Source of the DNA: Mytilus galloprovincialis
Lineage: Eukaryota; Mollusca; Bivalvia; Mytilida; Mytilidae
Assembly: GCF_965363235.1 (NCBI RefSeq)
Contig: NC_134844.1
Coordinates: 54,556,872 to 54,620,871, forward strand
Direction: 5' to 3'
Length of the DNA: 64,000 bases
Part shown: piece by piece, positions 1 to 12,600 of the stretch
Position numbering within the stretch: position 1 is the stretch's first letter
Layout: each line of letters starts with the position of its first letter
Program-made: the position numbers and the translations under genes
Notes under the pieces: model-generated
What the model was told of the DNA's origin: nothing
Databases searched by the model: none
What the model saw: the letters and a program-made list of their open reading frames with translations, nothing else

Positions 1-577
1 CAGTGGAAGACATTGATATTCTAATTATTGAGGGTATAATTTTTAAAATATTAGTGCTATACCCCAGTCGTAATATTTGTAACCTAATAACTATAATATT
101 TTATATCTCATAACATTAAAAATACTTCAAATTCATGATGATAGGTGACAACCAAATTATTGTTTTTTTTAACAAACATAAAAAAAGCCTGCAAATTGAT
201 GTGTCTTGAAATTGCTTTTCGTGTACGGATGATATTTCCAGTGGTTTACCTTAGCTACACAACAATACGATAATATAAAAAAGAATTCTAGAAGTCAAGA
301 TAAGGTCTTAAACAAATGTACATATCAATGTTACCTTATTACAAGATAAAAAAAAAAAAAAAACGCACCGAGTCTAGTAGCGAATTCATTTGACTGCGAC
401 TTCCAAATATCTACCATTGTCACAAAATTCTTGTAAAGACAAAACCCCTCATATTATGAAAGATACTGCATATAGGTATCTAAATTTTGAAAGGCGCTTT
501 AACATGCATGGATGCAATGTAGTTAAAATAGTTTTTCCCCAACCGCTTTTGTCCCCTTACGTGATTTGTAAAAATGT
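1..577. other. No gene seen
   Basis: AT-rich sequence with short poly-A and poly-T runs. The only ORF (66 codons near 390) has no recognisable content or splice context. I see no feature here. Confidence 0.6.
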
Positions 578-591
578 ACTCATGAGCTAGC

Positions 592-912
592 CCGAGATTA
601 CTCTGACGTCCAACGGCTGTTTTTCAGACAAACTAGAGCCGCGGGACGTCAGAGCTCGGTGGATGTAAAAACTGCCCAAAAATGAGAAAATGACGGTAGG
701 TAAATACATAAAACTTACACAAATGAAAAATGAACAAATTGAGGCCTAATTTGTATGAATCCATGCAATGTCATCAGTCGGCTCCAGATGCAACGAATCA
801 GCGAATAAATTTTGGACGGGCAAATATCAGCTTTTTGATATAAGACGAGCTCTGACACCCAATACCCAAGCGTGTCTGGCAAATCACCCGCTGGACGTCA
901 GAGTAATCTCGG
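592..912. mobile_element. MITE-like element with TIR CCGAGATTACTCTGACGTCC
   Basis: The two ends are inverted copies of about 20-25 bp (left from 592, right ending at 912) containing CCGAGATTACTCTGACGTCC. Further GACGTCAGAG-type motifs lie just inside both ends. The flanks read ACTCATGAG (578-586) and ACTCATAAG (913-921), a possible 9-bp target duplication with one mismatch, though five extra bases separate the left copy from the TIR. At 321 bp it has no coding capacity, so it is a non-autonomous DNA element. A 9-bp duplication would suit a Mutator-like element, but that is a guess. Confidence 0.6.
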
Positions 913-921
913 ACTCATAAG

Positions 922-3168
922 CATGTACTATAAAATCTCTCAATAAAAAACCACTCGTCTCTTTCTTGCTGGTATTAAAGACGTTAAAACAGACACATGA
1001 AAGTAAAGTACCATGGATACAATGTACCAGGCTTCAAACAGCGTACGACAGACGCTCGCTTAGAAATCGCCCATAAAATACTCATCAGTGACGCTCGAAT
1101 AGATTTTTTTTTTTAAATACGAAGTTAAAGAGCATTGAGAATCCAAAGAGAAAAACAAACATTTAGATGTTTATTTATTACGAAATATCTGATAATATAT
1201 AGTTTAAATTGTGATTGAAAATTTGAAGGGCAAATTATGTCGAAACCAATCGATCTTTTAGTTTAGTTTACTGATATCGTCGATAAAAAACAAAATTAGA
1301 ATTATTGATTAAAAGATTGTGAGTGTCCACTTATGGTACTAGACAAAAATATAACAATTTGATAATCAACATAGCGTCATTTAATTGACAGAAACGTAAT
1401 ATGCATCATGACGTGTAACTAACTTAAACATTTGATGTTTAAAATTACATCCAATTATAGATTGCCTAATGCACAATTAGCGCAGTATGAAATTTCACAA
1501 CTTGTGTCAATATACCTTTCTGATAAAATAGGAAATACCAATAATTGAACAACTTGAGAAATAGGCGTACACGTGACGGGGGCGTCGACCTTTAAAATTC
1601 ATGACAAAGTTCCTGGGAACTATTTATTACAATATTATAACTATATATTATCAATCATATTATAGAACGTGGTATAGAAATTAAATCTAGAATTGTATAA
1701 TAGGTGAAATTCTGTGGTTTTTATATTCGTTCTAAGTTATCACAATGTATTAAACTCTTGCAACCCCGTTTTATTATTCCTGAAAGAAAAGATACAAAAG
1801 TGTTTACAAAAAGCAAAGTTTACCTTTAGTTTATTAAAATATATAAGAATCTAAAAATAATTTAGCATATAATATGCACTTATACATCTTATTTTCTATA
1901 GTAATTCCAGTTCTTTTAACAAACTTTTGGGGAAAATCAGGTAAAGAAAGTTACCACCGTAAACACACTGAGGAACGCATATAAAAATCAAGCAACTACA
2001 TGTAGCCTCTTATATCGGCTTCTTTTTTTAAGAAGTTCTCGACCATTTTAATCTTTCCGATATACTCTTGTACATTTATACATAAACCTTCTTTAAATTG
2101 TAATATTTTATTACACTTTTGTTATACTGAATTAAGAAATAATCATGAAATTCAAAGTCGTTCAATATAAAAGTTGAATATATATAATATTTCGATTCTT
2201 TTTTGTTAGCAGATAAGCGACATTATAGGCACGGTACATGCAGTTTAAAAACTCAATTGAAAATCTTATCATATGATTTAAGACTACTTATACATTGATA
2301 AACATTGTTCTTTTTTTTTTGAAATAGTTCCTTCGCTTACTACGGACGAGTTTGTAAAACAACACTTACACATTACAAGACGGTAACATTGATTTCAAAT
2401 ATTTAAGACAAAAATGGCGGAAATAAGTATCGCATGAAATGGGTGGTCTTTGCTATCAATTATGAATATTTTAATTTCGTGTCTTTGACTCTGTTGATGA
2501 ACAGTTTCTATCTTAATTTAAATTGATCAAAGCAAAACAACTGAAAATAAGGGAAAACATTTAATTATGAAGATTCCAGTTTGACCTCTTTGACTCTGTT
2601 CATGCACAATTTCTATTTTAATCTAAATTGATCAAAGCCAAACATTCGGAAATAAGGAGAACAAATTTCGATATAGCAGTAAGCGTCTATTTTCATTTAA
2701 AAAGACATGCAATTTTTATATAAATACAGAACATCAAGAGAAAATTCCGGAAACGCCTGTTTTACCAAAATAACTCGTTGCTTTGCGTCATTAGTTTACA
2801 GATCGACATGCATTTTGACGTAAAGGAATTAAAACAAAAAATGTTTTTAAGACCTACGTCTGCCTTCTTTGCCTTTATTGCTAATAACATTATACAAATA
2901 GCACAATCAGCATATGTTTGCAACACTTAAGAACATTTAACAGAACAGCTAGCAGAATAGACTATTAATGGGAGAAAACAAAAAGTTAAAAAAAAGACGG
3001 GCAATACCTTAACCAAAAAAGAAAAGACAAACAAACATACATTTTAATAATCATTACACAGACATCTTAAGATTAAGCACCAAATAACGCATATGTAATA
3101 TTGAAACCGCCTCGGGTGCTGCAGGGTGTTAATTCGTACCCGACCGGGTCTAAATCAAGAAATAACAA
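922..3168. other. No gene or repeat recognised
   Basis: About 2.2 kb of AT-rich sequence. No ORF of note, no tandem array and no paired inverted ends were found by eye. Confidence 0.5.
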
Positions 3169-3255
3169 TTGGAATTTACTGCGGTTCCATGAGGCACATT
3201 GAATTTAAGAGTCTCTTAAATATCACGTGCCTCATGGAACAGCAGTAAATTCCAA
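3169..3255. repeat. 87-bp imperfect hairpin
   Basis: A foldback with arms of about 40 bp. The left arm starts TTGGAATTTACTGC and the right arm is its reverse complement, ending GCAGTAAATTCCAA. Both arms carry TTCCATGAGGCAC. There are only a few mismatches near the centre. It is probably a foldback or MITE remnant; it has no coding content. Confidence 0.75.
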
Positions 3256-4590
3256 CGAGTAAAGAGCTAACACTGGTTGACTCGGGATCAGTATAATATG
3301 TCCTGGTAGGGTTATACATGTGTCTTGTCTTAGAGTATTACCTTGTAAACTAGCATGTTAAAAATCTGACCAAGCGTGTGGGTCTAGTACAAAGCATTGT
3401 CATTATTCATATTACATTAACATATCCCCGTCCTGAATAAGCATTTATTTTACCTCTGGATGTTGAACATGCATCCATCATCACCTTACTACTTGCAGTT
3501 AACTCAGCCTAAGCTTCAAAGGAAAGGTCTGCATTTCCTGCTCCAAAAGTAACAGCCGTCATAAATTTTCGATATGCATATTTCCACAAATTTTTAAATA
3601 ATCGTGTTAGGAAGTAGTATTTTTTAAGCATGTATAACAAGCCTCTCAGTAGATAGAACTTAAAAGAAAATCATAAAAATACTGATCTCCGAGGAATATT
3701 CAAAACGGAAAGTCCCTAACCAAATGGCAAACTTAAAAGCTCAAACACATCAACAGAAAGGACAACAACTGTCAAATTCTTGATTTGGTACAGGCATTTT
3801 TATATGTAAAAAAATGTGGATTAAACCTGGTTTTCTAGCTAGCTAAACCTCTCACTTGTATGACAGTTGCACCCAATTTCATTATGATATCGGCAACAAT
3901 CAGAGAACAAAAGAAACAGACATAATAGATGAAAATATAAAAGAAGGGGTACAGTAGTCAACACGCACGGTGTTATCATCTTAATTACTATAAAATCAGA
4001 CAAATATATGTAACAAAGAAGCACAAAAGGCATATACTAAGTCACAGTTCAGTCGTACCGACATAATTTGATCGTGTTGTCTCTGCGATTTGTACATGAA
4101 CTTTAAATTTGTAATGAAAAACTCAAAAAGCACATGACTACTGTTTGCTTTCCAAATATCAATTTATTCCTCTTAATTAATCACGTATCACGAATCAATT
4201 AACCTTTATTTGTTTTTTGTCTGAAATTCGTATTGCTTCTGCTCTTGAAAGGTCACAAAATGTATTGATAAATTCATATTTACTCATATGATTCAGAGAA
4301 CGTGTAATTTATAATACCAACTTTTTCGAAGTCATTATCCTTGTCAGAATTTACAAAATTACTATATCAATAAAACAGAAAATTAGGCCAATTATTGGCA
4401 TCGTTGACTGAAAATATGTTAGTTTACGATTTTGTTCCTGCTGTAATTTAAAGCAAACATGACCCGTTTACTGAACAGATTAATGAAATAAACATTAAAG
4501 TTTTATAGAATTAACTATTTCACATAGGTCATTAAAACTGGTTGCGATAAGAGCGTAAAAGCCTTTGTTCCACCGTTTCCACATCGTTCG
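3256..4590. other. No gene or repeat recognised
   Basis: AT-rich sequence without a convincing ORF, tandem repeat or inverted pair. Confidence 0.5.
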
Positions 4591-5092
4591 TGTAAAAGTA
4601 CATTTTTCAAACATGCATAAAGTAAAAACTTTATTTTCAAGCATCACTAATGTAAAAACTGTATTTTCAATCATTAGTAAAGCAAAAAATGGATTTCAAG
4701 AATGGCAAAAAATAAAAACTGTATTTTCAAGCTCTACTATAAAAAAAAAATCTGTATTTTCAAGCATTACTAAAGTAGAATGTTCTTTAAGCATTACTAA
4801 AGTATAAACTGTATTTTCAAGCATGACTAAAGTTCATTCTGTATTTTCAAGCATTAGTAAAGCAAAAACTGTATTTCAAGCATTACTAAAATAAAAACTT
4901 TTTTCAGGCATTACTAAAGTAAAAATTGTATTGTCAAGCATACTAAAGTAAGAACTGTGTGTTTCAAGCATTATTAAAATAACAAGTGCATTTTCAAGCA
5001 TTAATAAAGTAAAAATGTATTTTCAAGCATACTAAAGTAAAAACTGTATTTTCAAGCATACTAAAGTAAAAACTGTATTTTTAAGCATACCT
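4591..5092. repeat. Minisatellite, about 30-bp unit
   Basis: Roughly 16 degenerate copies of a unit like AAAACTGTATTTTCAAGCAT followed by TACTAAAGTA, with indels. The ORF at 4565-4807 is only a read-through of this array. Confidence 0.85.
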
Positions 5093-5299
5093 AAGGTCAA
5101 GAATATTGTTATATCTGAAAATATTAATAACCTACAATGTTTGAAAACTGCAGGATGTAATATTAAATGTATCAGTTCAAAAAATCAATAAGGAAACGTC
5201 AAAGCTAGACATTGTAATCTTCAGTTTCTTGAAATTTATAAATGGCATGTCACATATTCATACGGACGTTTCCGTCATGAAACATTTAAATCATTTGAG

Positions 5300-5640
5300 C
5301 TTCGTCGGATAGAAGTCGACCTTACGCAAATGCATGTATACATGTACTGATACAAAAGTACAAAATACAAAATGAATTTTGGTTTGTTTTGTAGGTTTCT
5401 TTTATCATATTCAATTTTCAAACAGTTACAGACGTTCTTGAATTTTTCAAACCAAAATAACACCGTGTATCATCAGTACAGCGGAAATAGGTACTAACCA
5501 AGCGGGCATGATCGATTTTGAACCTACACGGTAACGAAAATCTTTGTTTTGCTTTATCAATATTTAATGTACATTTCTCAACATTTGAAATTCCTGCTCC
5601 CAAATAATTTTCGCATCGATTTTTCCTATTCGTAAAACAA
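5300..5640 (+). repeat. Left arm of a large diverged inverted repeat
   Basis: The block 5455-5560 is the reverse complement of 7930-8030. Both contain GGTACTAACCAAGCGGGC and ACGGTAACGAAAATCTTTG in one reading direction. Similarity continues more weakly to about 5300 on one side (TCGGATAG, TCGAC, GCAAATG landmarks) and to about 5640 on the other. The arms enclose the 5803-7488 element. Confidence 0.7.
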
Positions 5641-5867
5641 CTTTGATATTCTATTAAGAACAATTAACTTGTTTATGTGCAAATAGTTTCGAATGTCAAC
5701 ACTAACTTTCAGTTTCGATACAGTTGTTTAGACATTTACATGTTTTATCTGAACGAAACCTAATACAGGGCAAAAGTAAAGGTTACCAATCATAAACCTA
5801 CCTACGGAAGCGTATTAGCGCCACACATTTTTTTTTTTTTTTTTATTTTTCTTCCTATGTTTGCGTT

Positions 5868-6046
5868 ATAACGCAAACCTTTGCGTTGAAACGCAAACCT
5901 TTGCGTTATGTATAACGCAAACCTTTTGCGTTATAACGCAAACCTTTGCGTTAAAACGCAAACCTTTGCGTTTAACGCAAACCTTTGCGATATAACGCAA
6001 ACCTTTGCGTTATAACGCAAACCTTTGCGTTACAACGCAAACATTT
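5868..6046. repeat. Subterminal palindrome array, left
   Basis: About ten copies of GCGTTATAACGC or close variants (ATAA, TAAA, ACAA, GATATA centres), each followed by AAACCTTT, a period of about 18-19 bp. Each unit is itself a palindrome. Likely transposase-binding sites, by analogy with subterminal repeats of other DNA elements. Confidence 0.85.
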
Positions 6047-7020
6047 GTTTTATCTTATTTCTTATTTAAGATTCAAAGGAAACAGTAGTTATTAATGGAG
6101 GAGGCTGGATATAATAAAATTTATCACCTTTGTAGTAATTGCAAAGTAAACTGCTTGAATAATAAGATCATATCAATGACTAATAATGAGCAGAATAATA
6201 TAAGAAGATGTGGTATGAGTGCCAATAAGAAAACTCTCCATCTAAGTCACTATTCGTAAAAGTAAACCATCATAGGCCGAATTACGGTCTTCAACACGGA
6301 GCATTGGCTCACACTAAACAACAAACTATAAAGGTCCCCAAAAACGATATCCAAGTTACTACTAGTATATATATTACAAAGAAAATTGAGTAAATTGAGG
6401 TTATACCTAAGAAAAAAAATCAACCCTGCTAATATAGCTATAACCGAATATAAATATACTTCCAAAGTAAGCTCTCGTTTGAGAACTGTGTAAAGTAGGT
6501 TACATTCAAACAAGCTACCCTTTGGCAATAAATGTATAGAATGAAGATGTTTTATTTATAAAATTATGTTCTCTCTATTCAAATTGCTACCCAAGCATCT
6601 TAAAAATACTTCATTATATTGAAATGAAAATTCAATGACTTTCTATCAAAGAATCTTGATCATATTCTGAGATTTAAAAAAAAATGTTTCCTTATTAATA
6701 ATTCATTTTAAAGCAGAAAGATCATTTTGTGTATTTGACTTGGAGGTTTCACAATTGTATGACATTATTTTTGATTTTCAATTTTAATATGACTATATAC
6801 TATATCTATTTTCTTGTTAAATTATATACTTTTCTGATGCACAAATCAGTCTTAATTTATGTATAATTGCACTTCAATTATTCCATTATTCCTATGCATA
6901 TTTATTATAATGATTTGGCCTTGTATGTATGTTTCTTTTTTTATCTACTAGTAAATCACATCCGAAATGAATGACAGACGGACATATATACAAAACTTAA
7001 TGAATAATTGAAATAAAGAT

Positions 7021-7437
7021 GTTTGCGTTATAACGCAAAGGTTTGCGTTATAACGCAAAGGTTTGCGTTGTAACGCAAAGGTTTGCGTTATATCGCAAAG
7101 GTTTGCGTTATAACGCAAAGGTTTGCGTTATAACGCAAAGGTTTGCGTTGTAACGCAAAAGGTTTGCGTTTTAACGCAAAGGTTTGCGTTATAACGCAAA
7201 AGGTTTGCGTTAAACGCAAATGTTTGCGTTACAACGCAAAGGTTTGCGTTATATCGCAAATGTTTGCGTTTAACGCAAAGGTTTGCGTTAAACGCAAAGG
7301 TTTGCGTTATAACGCAAAGGTTTGTGTTATATCGCAAAGGTTTGCGTTACAACGCAAAGTTTTGCGTTGTAACGCAAAGGTTTGCGTTATATCGCAAAGG
7401 TTTGCGTTTAACGCAAAAGTTTGCGTTATAACGCAAA
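7021..7437. repeat. Subterminal palindrome array, right
   Basis: More than twenty copies of the same palindrome unit seen at the left end, here separated by AAAGGTTT, i.e. in inverted orientation. It is about twice as long as the left array, so the element is asymmetric. ORFs on both strands here (69 and 99 codons) merely translate the repeat. Confidence 0.85.
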
Positions 7438-7929
7438 CATAAGAAGAAAAATAAAAAAAAAAATGTGTGGCGCTAATACGCTTCCGTACCTACCTGTGAT
7501 TACTCATTCCTTGAAACTTTTTGGGTAATAAACGAGTATGAAAATAAAGTTTTTGTGTACGGTGTACAACAACTTAACTATGCACCGTACATAAGGATTT
7601 ATGTGGTCAGCTAAACACCGTACACAACGCTTGTGTCGGGATAAAATATCGAAAAATAACATATGTATGAAAGATTTCAATGCCAATTATTGAAACAGCT
7701 ATATTTATTACACACACACAGTGGCCTTCTATCAGAAAAAGAGTTGAAATGAGTATAGAATATATCGGATGAGACGAGGGCCAACTTCTTTGACAAGTAT
7801 TTGCACATGTTTTTAGTAATCGTTCTTGTTTAGGGGAAATAATGAGACATCTCTTATCATCAACCTACGACCAAATCATTTCTTAAAACAGCAATTATGT
7901 TTAGATTGAAGTACACATTGATATTATGT

Positions 7930-8090
7930 GAACAAAACAAAGATTTTCGTTACCGTGTAAGATCAAAATTGCTCACGCCCGCTTGGTTAGTACCTATATC
8001 CGCTGCACGATGATACACGGAGAATAAGTTGACAGATGTTATGATATTCATTTGCATAAAGTCGACTCTATCCGATGCATCTCATTATAT
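7930..8090 (-). repeat. Right arm of the large inverted repeat
   Basis: Reverse complement of 5300-5560, see that entry. The best-matched part is 7934-8023. The region from 7495 to 7930 and on to 8575 otherwise shows no gene. Confidence 0.7.
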
Positions 8091-8579
8091 GATCAAGCTT
8101 GCATTTTCAAAGATGACTGAAGAATTCAGTCTTTAGGAGACTGACCGTAAAGGATTGGCATAAAAAAATCCAAGTTTCCGTGACCATTTATTCATTATCA
8201 ACTTTCAATATTTGCTTAATTTCTGTACAAACAAAAAAAAATCTTATTTTATTGGACCGGAAATCTTTTATTGAACTGACCGACATTAGTTAACAAATTA
8301 ATGTGACCTTATTTATACTTAGACCTTGTTAAGTTACTATTGATATCTTCTAATTAAGGAAAGGAAACTCTAAGAGACGTTGTCGAAAGGATAATAAATA
8401 TGGTAATTGACATATGTATACTAAATGGCCGGGACAATAACGCGTAGAATAAGACTTACAAAATCAAAATTCTCTAAAGATATCTTCTATCAAAAGTGAG
8501 TTCAAGAGAACTGTTGGTATCACATATACAGATAAAGAGTTGTGGTATTTAAAGGCAAGCAAGGGTGATATATATGTAT

Positions 8580-9650
8580 ATACGTCTAGCGCTGTAGATT
8601 TCAATTCAAGTAATCAAGCACTGAAGATTTAAAGTCTAGTGCTACATAGATTTGAAGTCAAGCATAGGAAGTCTAGCGCTGTAGATTTAGAGTCTAGTAC
8701 TGTAGATATACAATCAAGTGCTGGAGATATAGAGTCTAGCGCTGTAGATTTAAAGTCTAGCGCTGTAGATATAAAACGAGCTCTAAAAATAAAAAGTCAC
8801 GCGCTGAAGATATAAAGTCAAGCGCTGTAGATTTAAAGTCAAGCGCTGTAGATTTAAAGTCTAGCGCTGTAGATTTAAAGTCCAGCGCTGAAGATATAAA
8901 GTCTAGCTCTGTAGATATAAAGTGAAGCACTGAAGATGTAAAGTCGAGCACTGAAGATGTAAAGTATAGCGCTGGAGATATAAAGTGAAGCACTGAAGAT
9001 GTAAAGTCTAGCTCTGGAGATATAAAGTCGAGCACTGAAGATGTAAAGTCGAGCACTGAAGATGTAAAGTCTAGCTCTGGAGATATAAAGTCGAGCACTG
9101 AAGATGTAAAGTCTAGCGCTGGAGATATAAAGCGAAGCACTGAAGATATAAAATCGAGCACTGAAGATATAAAATCGAGCACTGAAGATGTAAAGTCTAG
9201 CGCTGGAGATATAAAGTGAAGCACTGAAGATATAAAGTCGAGCACTGAAGATATAAAGTCTATAGCTAGCTCTGGAGATATAAAGTCGAGCACTGAAGAT
9301 GTAAAGTCTAGCGCTGGAGATATAAAGTGAAGCACTGAAGATATTAAATCGAGGACTGAAGATGTAAAGTCTAGCGCTGAAGATATAAAGTCTAGCAATG
9401 AAGATGTTAAATTTGGCGCTGTAAATTAAAAGTCTAGGTCTGTAGATTTAAAGTCAAGCACTGAAGATATAAGGTCAAGCGCTGTAGATTTTAAGTTCAA
9501 CGCTGTGCATAGATATAACGTTTAGTTGTTGAGATACAAAGTCTAGTGCTGGAGATGTCAAATAGTAAAGTCTAGCGCTCTATAGTCCAACCCTGATGTT
9601 GCACACTCCGGTTCCGCAAATATAGTCTAGCGTCGCAGATATATAAAAAG
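8580..9650. repeat. Long minisatellite, 20-21-bp unit
   Basis: About 50 copies of a unit close to GAGCACTGAAGATGTAAAGTC, with variants such as AGCGCTGGAGATATAAAGTC and AGCGCTGTAGATTTAAAGTC. Because the unit is often exactly 21 bp, the minus strand stays open for 213 codons (8757-9398) as a seven-residue repeat, e.g. SVLDFIS. The edges (8580-8750 and 9420-9650) are more degenerate. Confidence 0.92.
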
Positions 9651-12600
9651 TCTGCTAAACAATAACAAACTGATAAATGTACTTATCTACAAAAAAAAGA
9701 ATTAAAATTCGAGTATCGTAATGACAAAAGAGAACTATTTTATCTTCATTTCTTTCAAAATTTCTGCCAAGTTAAATTGCTTTTATTTTGGAAAGTTAAT
9801 CCAACCCTATAAATGAATGCAAACAATTAATATGGAATAGTGCCCAGAAAATATAATACGAGCAATGATACTTTATGCATTATCAAATATTTCATCAACA
9901 TGTTCTTCTTTATATTCTTATTATTACATAACCAAAAACCGAAAATAGAAACTAAATGTCTTTTTTTTTATTCTGAACTCATCATATATTCTAATTGATA
10001 GACAGACGGTGAATTATTTGTTTATTTTAAGAAGGAAAATTACTAACAGTAACAGAGACATGTTTTTTAAAAGCATTTTTACTCAAAATATGCCTCATTA
10101 GCAGTGTAAATGTCTGTCAAATCGTTTAAACGCAGAGCATCCCTATCGCATCAAAGAAAAGTTCTCTTCAAAATGCATTTCACGGTTGTTTAGATACATG
10201 CACCATTCAGGAAATCTTCCGGTACTGATTTATTATACACATTACAGACATTTAGCAAACCAATTTGTGGATCATCATGACAACAGGTCGTTATTTTCCC
10301 CCGTTTTAATTGATAATTATGAATTGTGTTCTTGCGCATGACAAAATGGTTGGCAATGCCAAAAATGAAAGAACAATTGAAAATGTCAGGATTTCCATAT
10401 TACAGTTATTATATGTGACCGATTATATTAACTGTTATGTATAAATGTGCATCTTGTCTATACATGTGTCCATCATTTGTTCATGATCAAAACGAGCAAT
10501 GCTTAGGGTTTATGAAAACTGCAAATGAGAATAACAAAATGTTGGTACCAAAATTGCATCTACATGTAGGCAAATATGATATGTGCCCAAACTACGAACT
10601 AGCTTTTTACTTTGAATCGCCTTAACTTTACATGATTTGTAATAGAAATTTAACAGACGTGGTCAAATACCTGACCAACGATTACTGGTAGAAAATCCAA
10701 CAGAACCTGACGAGACACTGACAAGATTTCAGATATGAAAAAGACACGTGAGATTTTGTTTGTACTTTGTTGTTAGTGTGCTTCCTTTTTGAAGTATGTC
10801 CCGAAACTCCTATTATTTATACATAAGCATGTGGTTGTGAATTGTGCTGAGACTGCAACATTATTTGTAAAATATCACTCAAGAACTTTTAGAAAGAAAG
10901 ATGGTAAAATAAATAAATGTATGTAACCTATACGACAAAAACACCTTTTCACGCCATGATAAGTAGAGTGTGAGATTTAGTTTTTATCTATAAATGATTT
11001 TGATAGAAATTAATCATGTTAATACAAAGTCAAAAGGCAAACCAAAGTTTCCGTAATGTGCTACTTAAAACGAAAACGAGACTAACGCAGACTGACGGGT
11101 AATACATATTTTATGATTACCTCCTTAAAGTGGTTATAAATCTTGATAGAAATTAGTAGTTAGGACAATCAAACCATGATTGTTGTTTTTATTTAGTTTG
11201 CGACTTACCAGGCAAACAAACAAAAAAACAAAAACAAAAACTGTTCTATAATTTGTATATAGCAAATTGCATATACACCAGTATATAAAGTTTTTTGAAT
11301 GATTAAGGACCAAAAATTGATTGAAATTCGAATTTTCTAAAGATTTTCTGAAAAATTCTTTATGCTTGTTTTCGACCTAAGACTCGAATGCCTCAGTCGT
11401 TTTTTCCTTTCTTTCGAGATAGGACCATTAACCCTCGCGAGTGGACTGAATTATCCGGGTTAATCAGCAAGCGGACGAAAAACCAAGAAAAACATAACTT
11501 TTGCCTTGTCCTGGTTTATTATAATATTGTCAGATGTTTTCCTATAAGATGCTAATAACAAAGAACAATTGCAGTGACCCAGTGTCAGTTTCTGACAAAC
11601 ACCCAGTTTGATACTCATAACACATTAATCTTGCGCCTTGTTTTCCAAGTGAATTACATTTGCAGATGTATCATATCCTTTTATCTTCACATTCAAGACG
11701 TTTGATTAAAACGTAGGCATATATTTTTGTTGTTATTGGTATGTAATAAAAGGAATACTGTTTAACTGGTTTGACTTTGAGCTGAAATAAGCATATTTTA
11801 TATGATCCTAAGACAATCATTGTAAAGCATTGTGTGTATGTATGTACGTAGATCCCTCCGTTTACGGAGCACCCCTCGAGAGCTGCGAGGTTACAGTGGA
11901 ATCCGTGTACACTCCCTATCGGGATTAATGGAGATGTGTCACTAACGTATTTACAATGTTCAATATTTACAAGGACAATCCCCACCCAACACCAGGGAGT
12001 GTGTTAGGACACCGGGCAGAGTCTGTTATTATGAAAAACCCCAGCTCCAATGTTTACCCATCACATGTAATAAGTAGCCAATAATCAGATGTTTAGCGAC
12101 TGTCTTTTTCCTTTCATGTTCCATTATTTATAATAAAGTTAAGAAATTACACAGTACTGTAATTAACGACTTGCCTCCGTCAATTTGCGATTTTACTGTC
12201 GCAAATGCAGTTTTACTGACGACTCAGAGCAACTTGTTGTTTAAGGTGAAATGTGTGAAACGAATTTAGTTTAATTTGACTGCCAGATAATAACCAAAGA
12301 AAGAACTCGTTATTTAAACATTTTGAAAATAAGAACTTTACATGTGGTTATTGGTTTTTTTTTTGTCTGTTTTCTGGTATTATACTCATTATAGGATAGT
12401 AAGATATCTTATGATTCAGAACAGAATTAATACACTTGTCTTATTATTTTTTTTATTTATAAAATCCCTCCTTAAATTATATTCCTTTTTTATGCAGAAG
12501 TTTCAATAAAAGGTTACTTTAGTGTAACAGTTGTTTATTGCTGTCTGTCTGAATGCTTTTTGTTATAGGGTAAGGTGTTTGTTATTCAAATCTTGGACTG

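Larger units (their letters stand above)
5803..7488. mobile_element. TIR element with TACGGAAGCG ends and GCGTTATAACGC arrays (copy 1)
   Basis: The termini are TACGGAAGCGTATTAG followed by CGCCACACATTTT on the left, and their reverse complement on the right. The element is flanked by a perfect 6-bp duplication CCTACC (5797-5802 and 7489-7494). Inside each end is an array of GCGTTATAACGC-type palindromes alternating with AAACCTTT (5868-6046, and the reverse-oriented 7021-7437). The middle (6050-7020) is AT-rich and includes a mussel-type dispersed module at about 6200-6345. No transposase is encoded. TAC...GTA ends plus 6-bp duplications fit what I recall of the IS3EU superfamily; the boundaries are far more certain than the family name. 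Confidence 0.85.

Noticed and set aside
4591..5092. CRISPR-like spaced repeats (also at 5868-6046, 7021-7437, 32800-33475)
   Set aside because: Units are degenerate and lack unique spacers; the genome is eukaryotic. They are minisatellites or subterminal arrays.
7128..7442. ORFs of 69 and 99 codons on opposite strands
   Set aside because: Both read through the GCGTTATAACGC array, a non-coding subterminal repeat.
8757..9398. 213-codon minus-strand ORF with a seven-residue repeat
   Set aside because: It is the translation of a 21-bp minisatellite with no start context, splice sites or non-repetitive part.
11860..12020. GC-richer patch, possible structured RNA
   Set aside because: No match in memory to any snRNA, rRNA or tRNA pattern and no clear hairpin set; composition alone is not enough.
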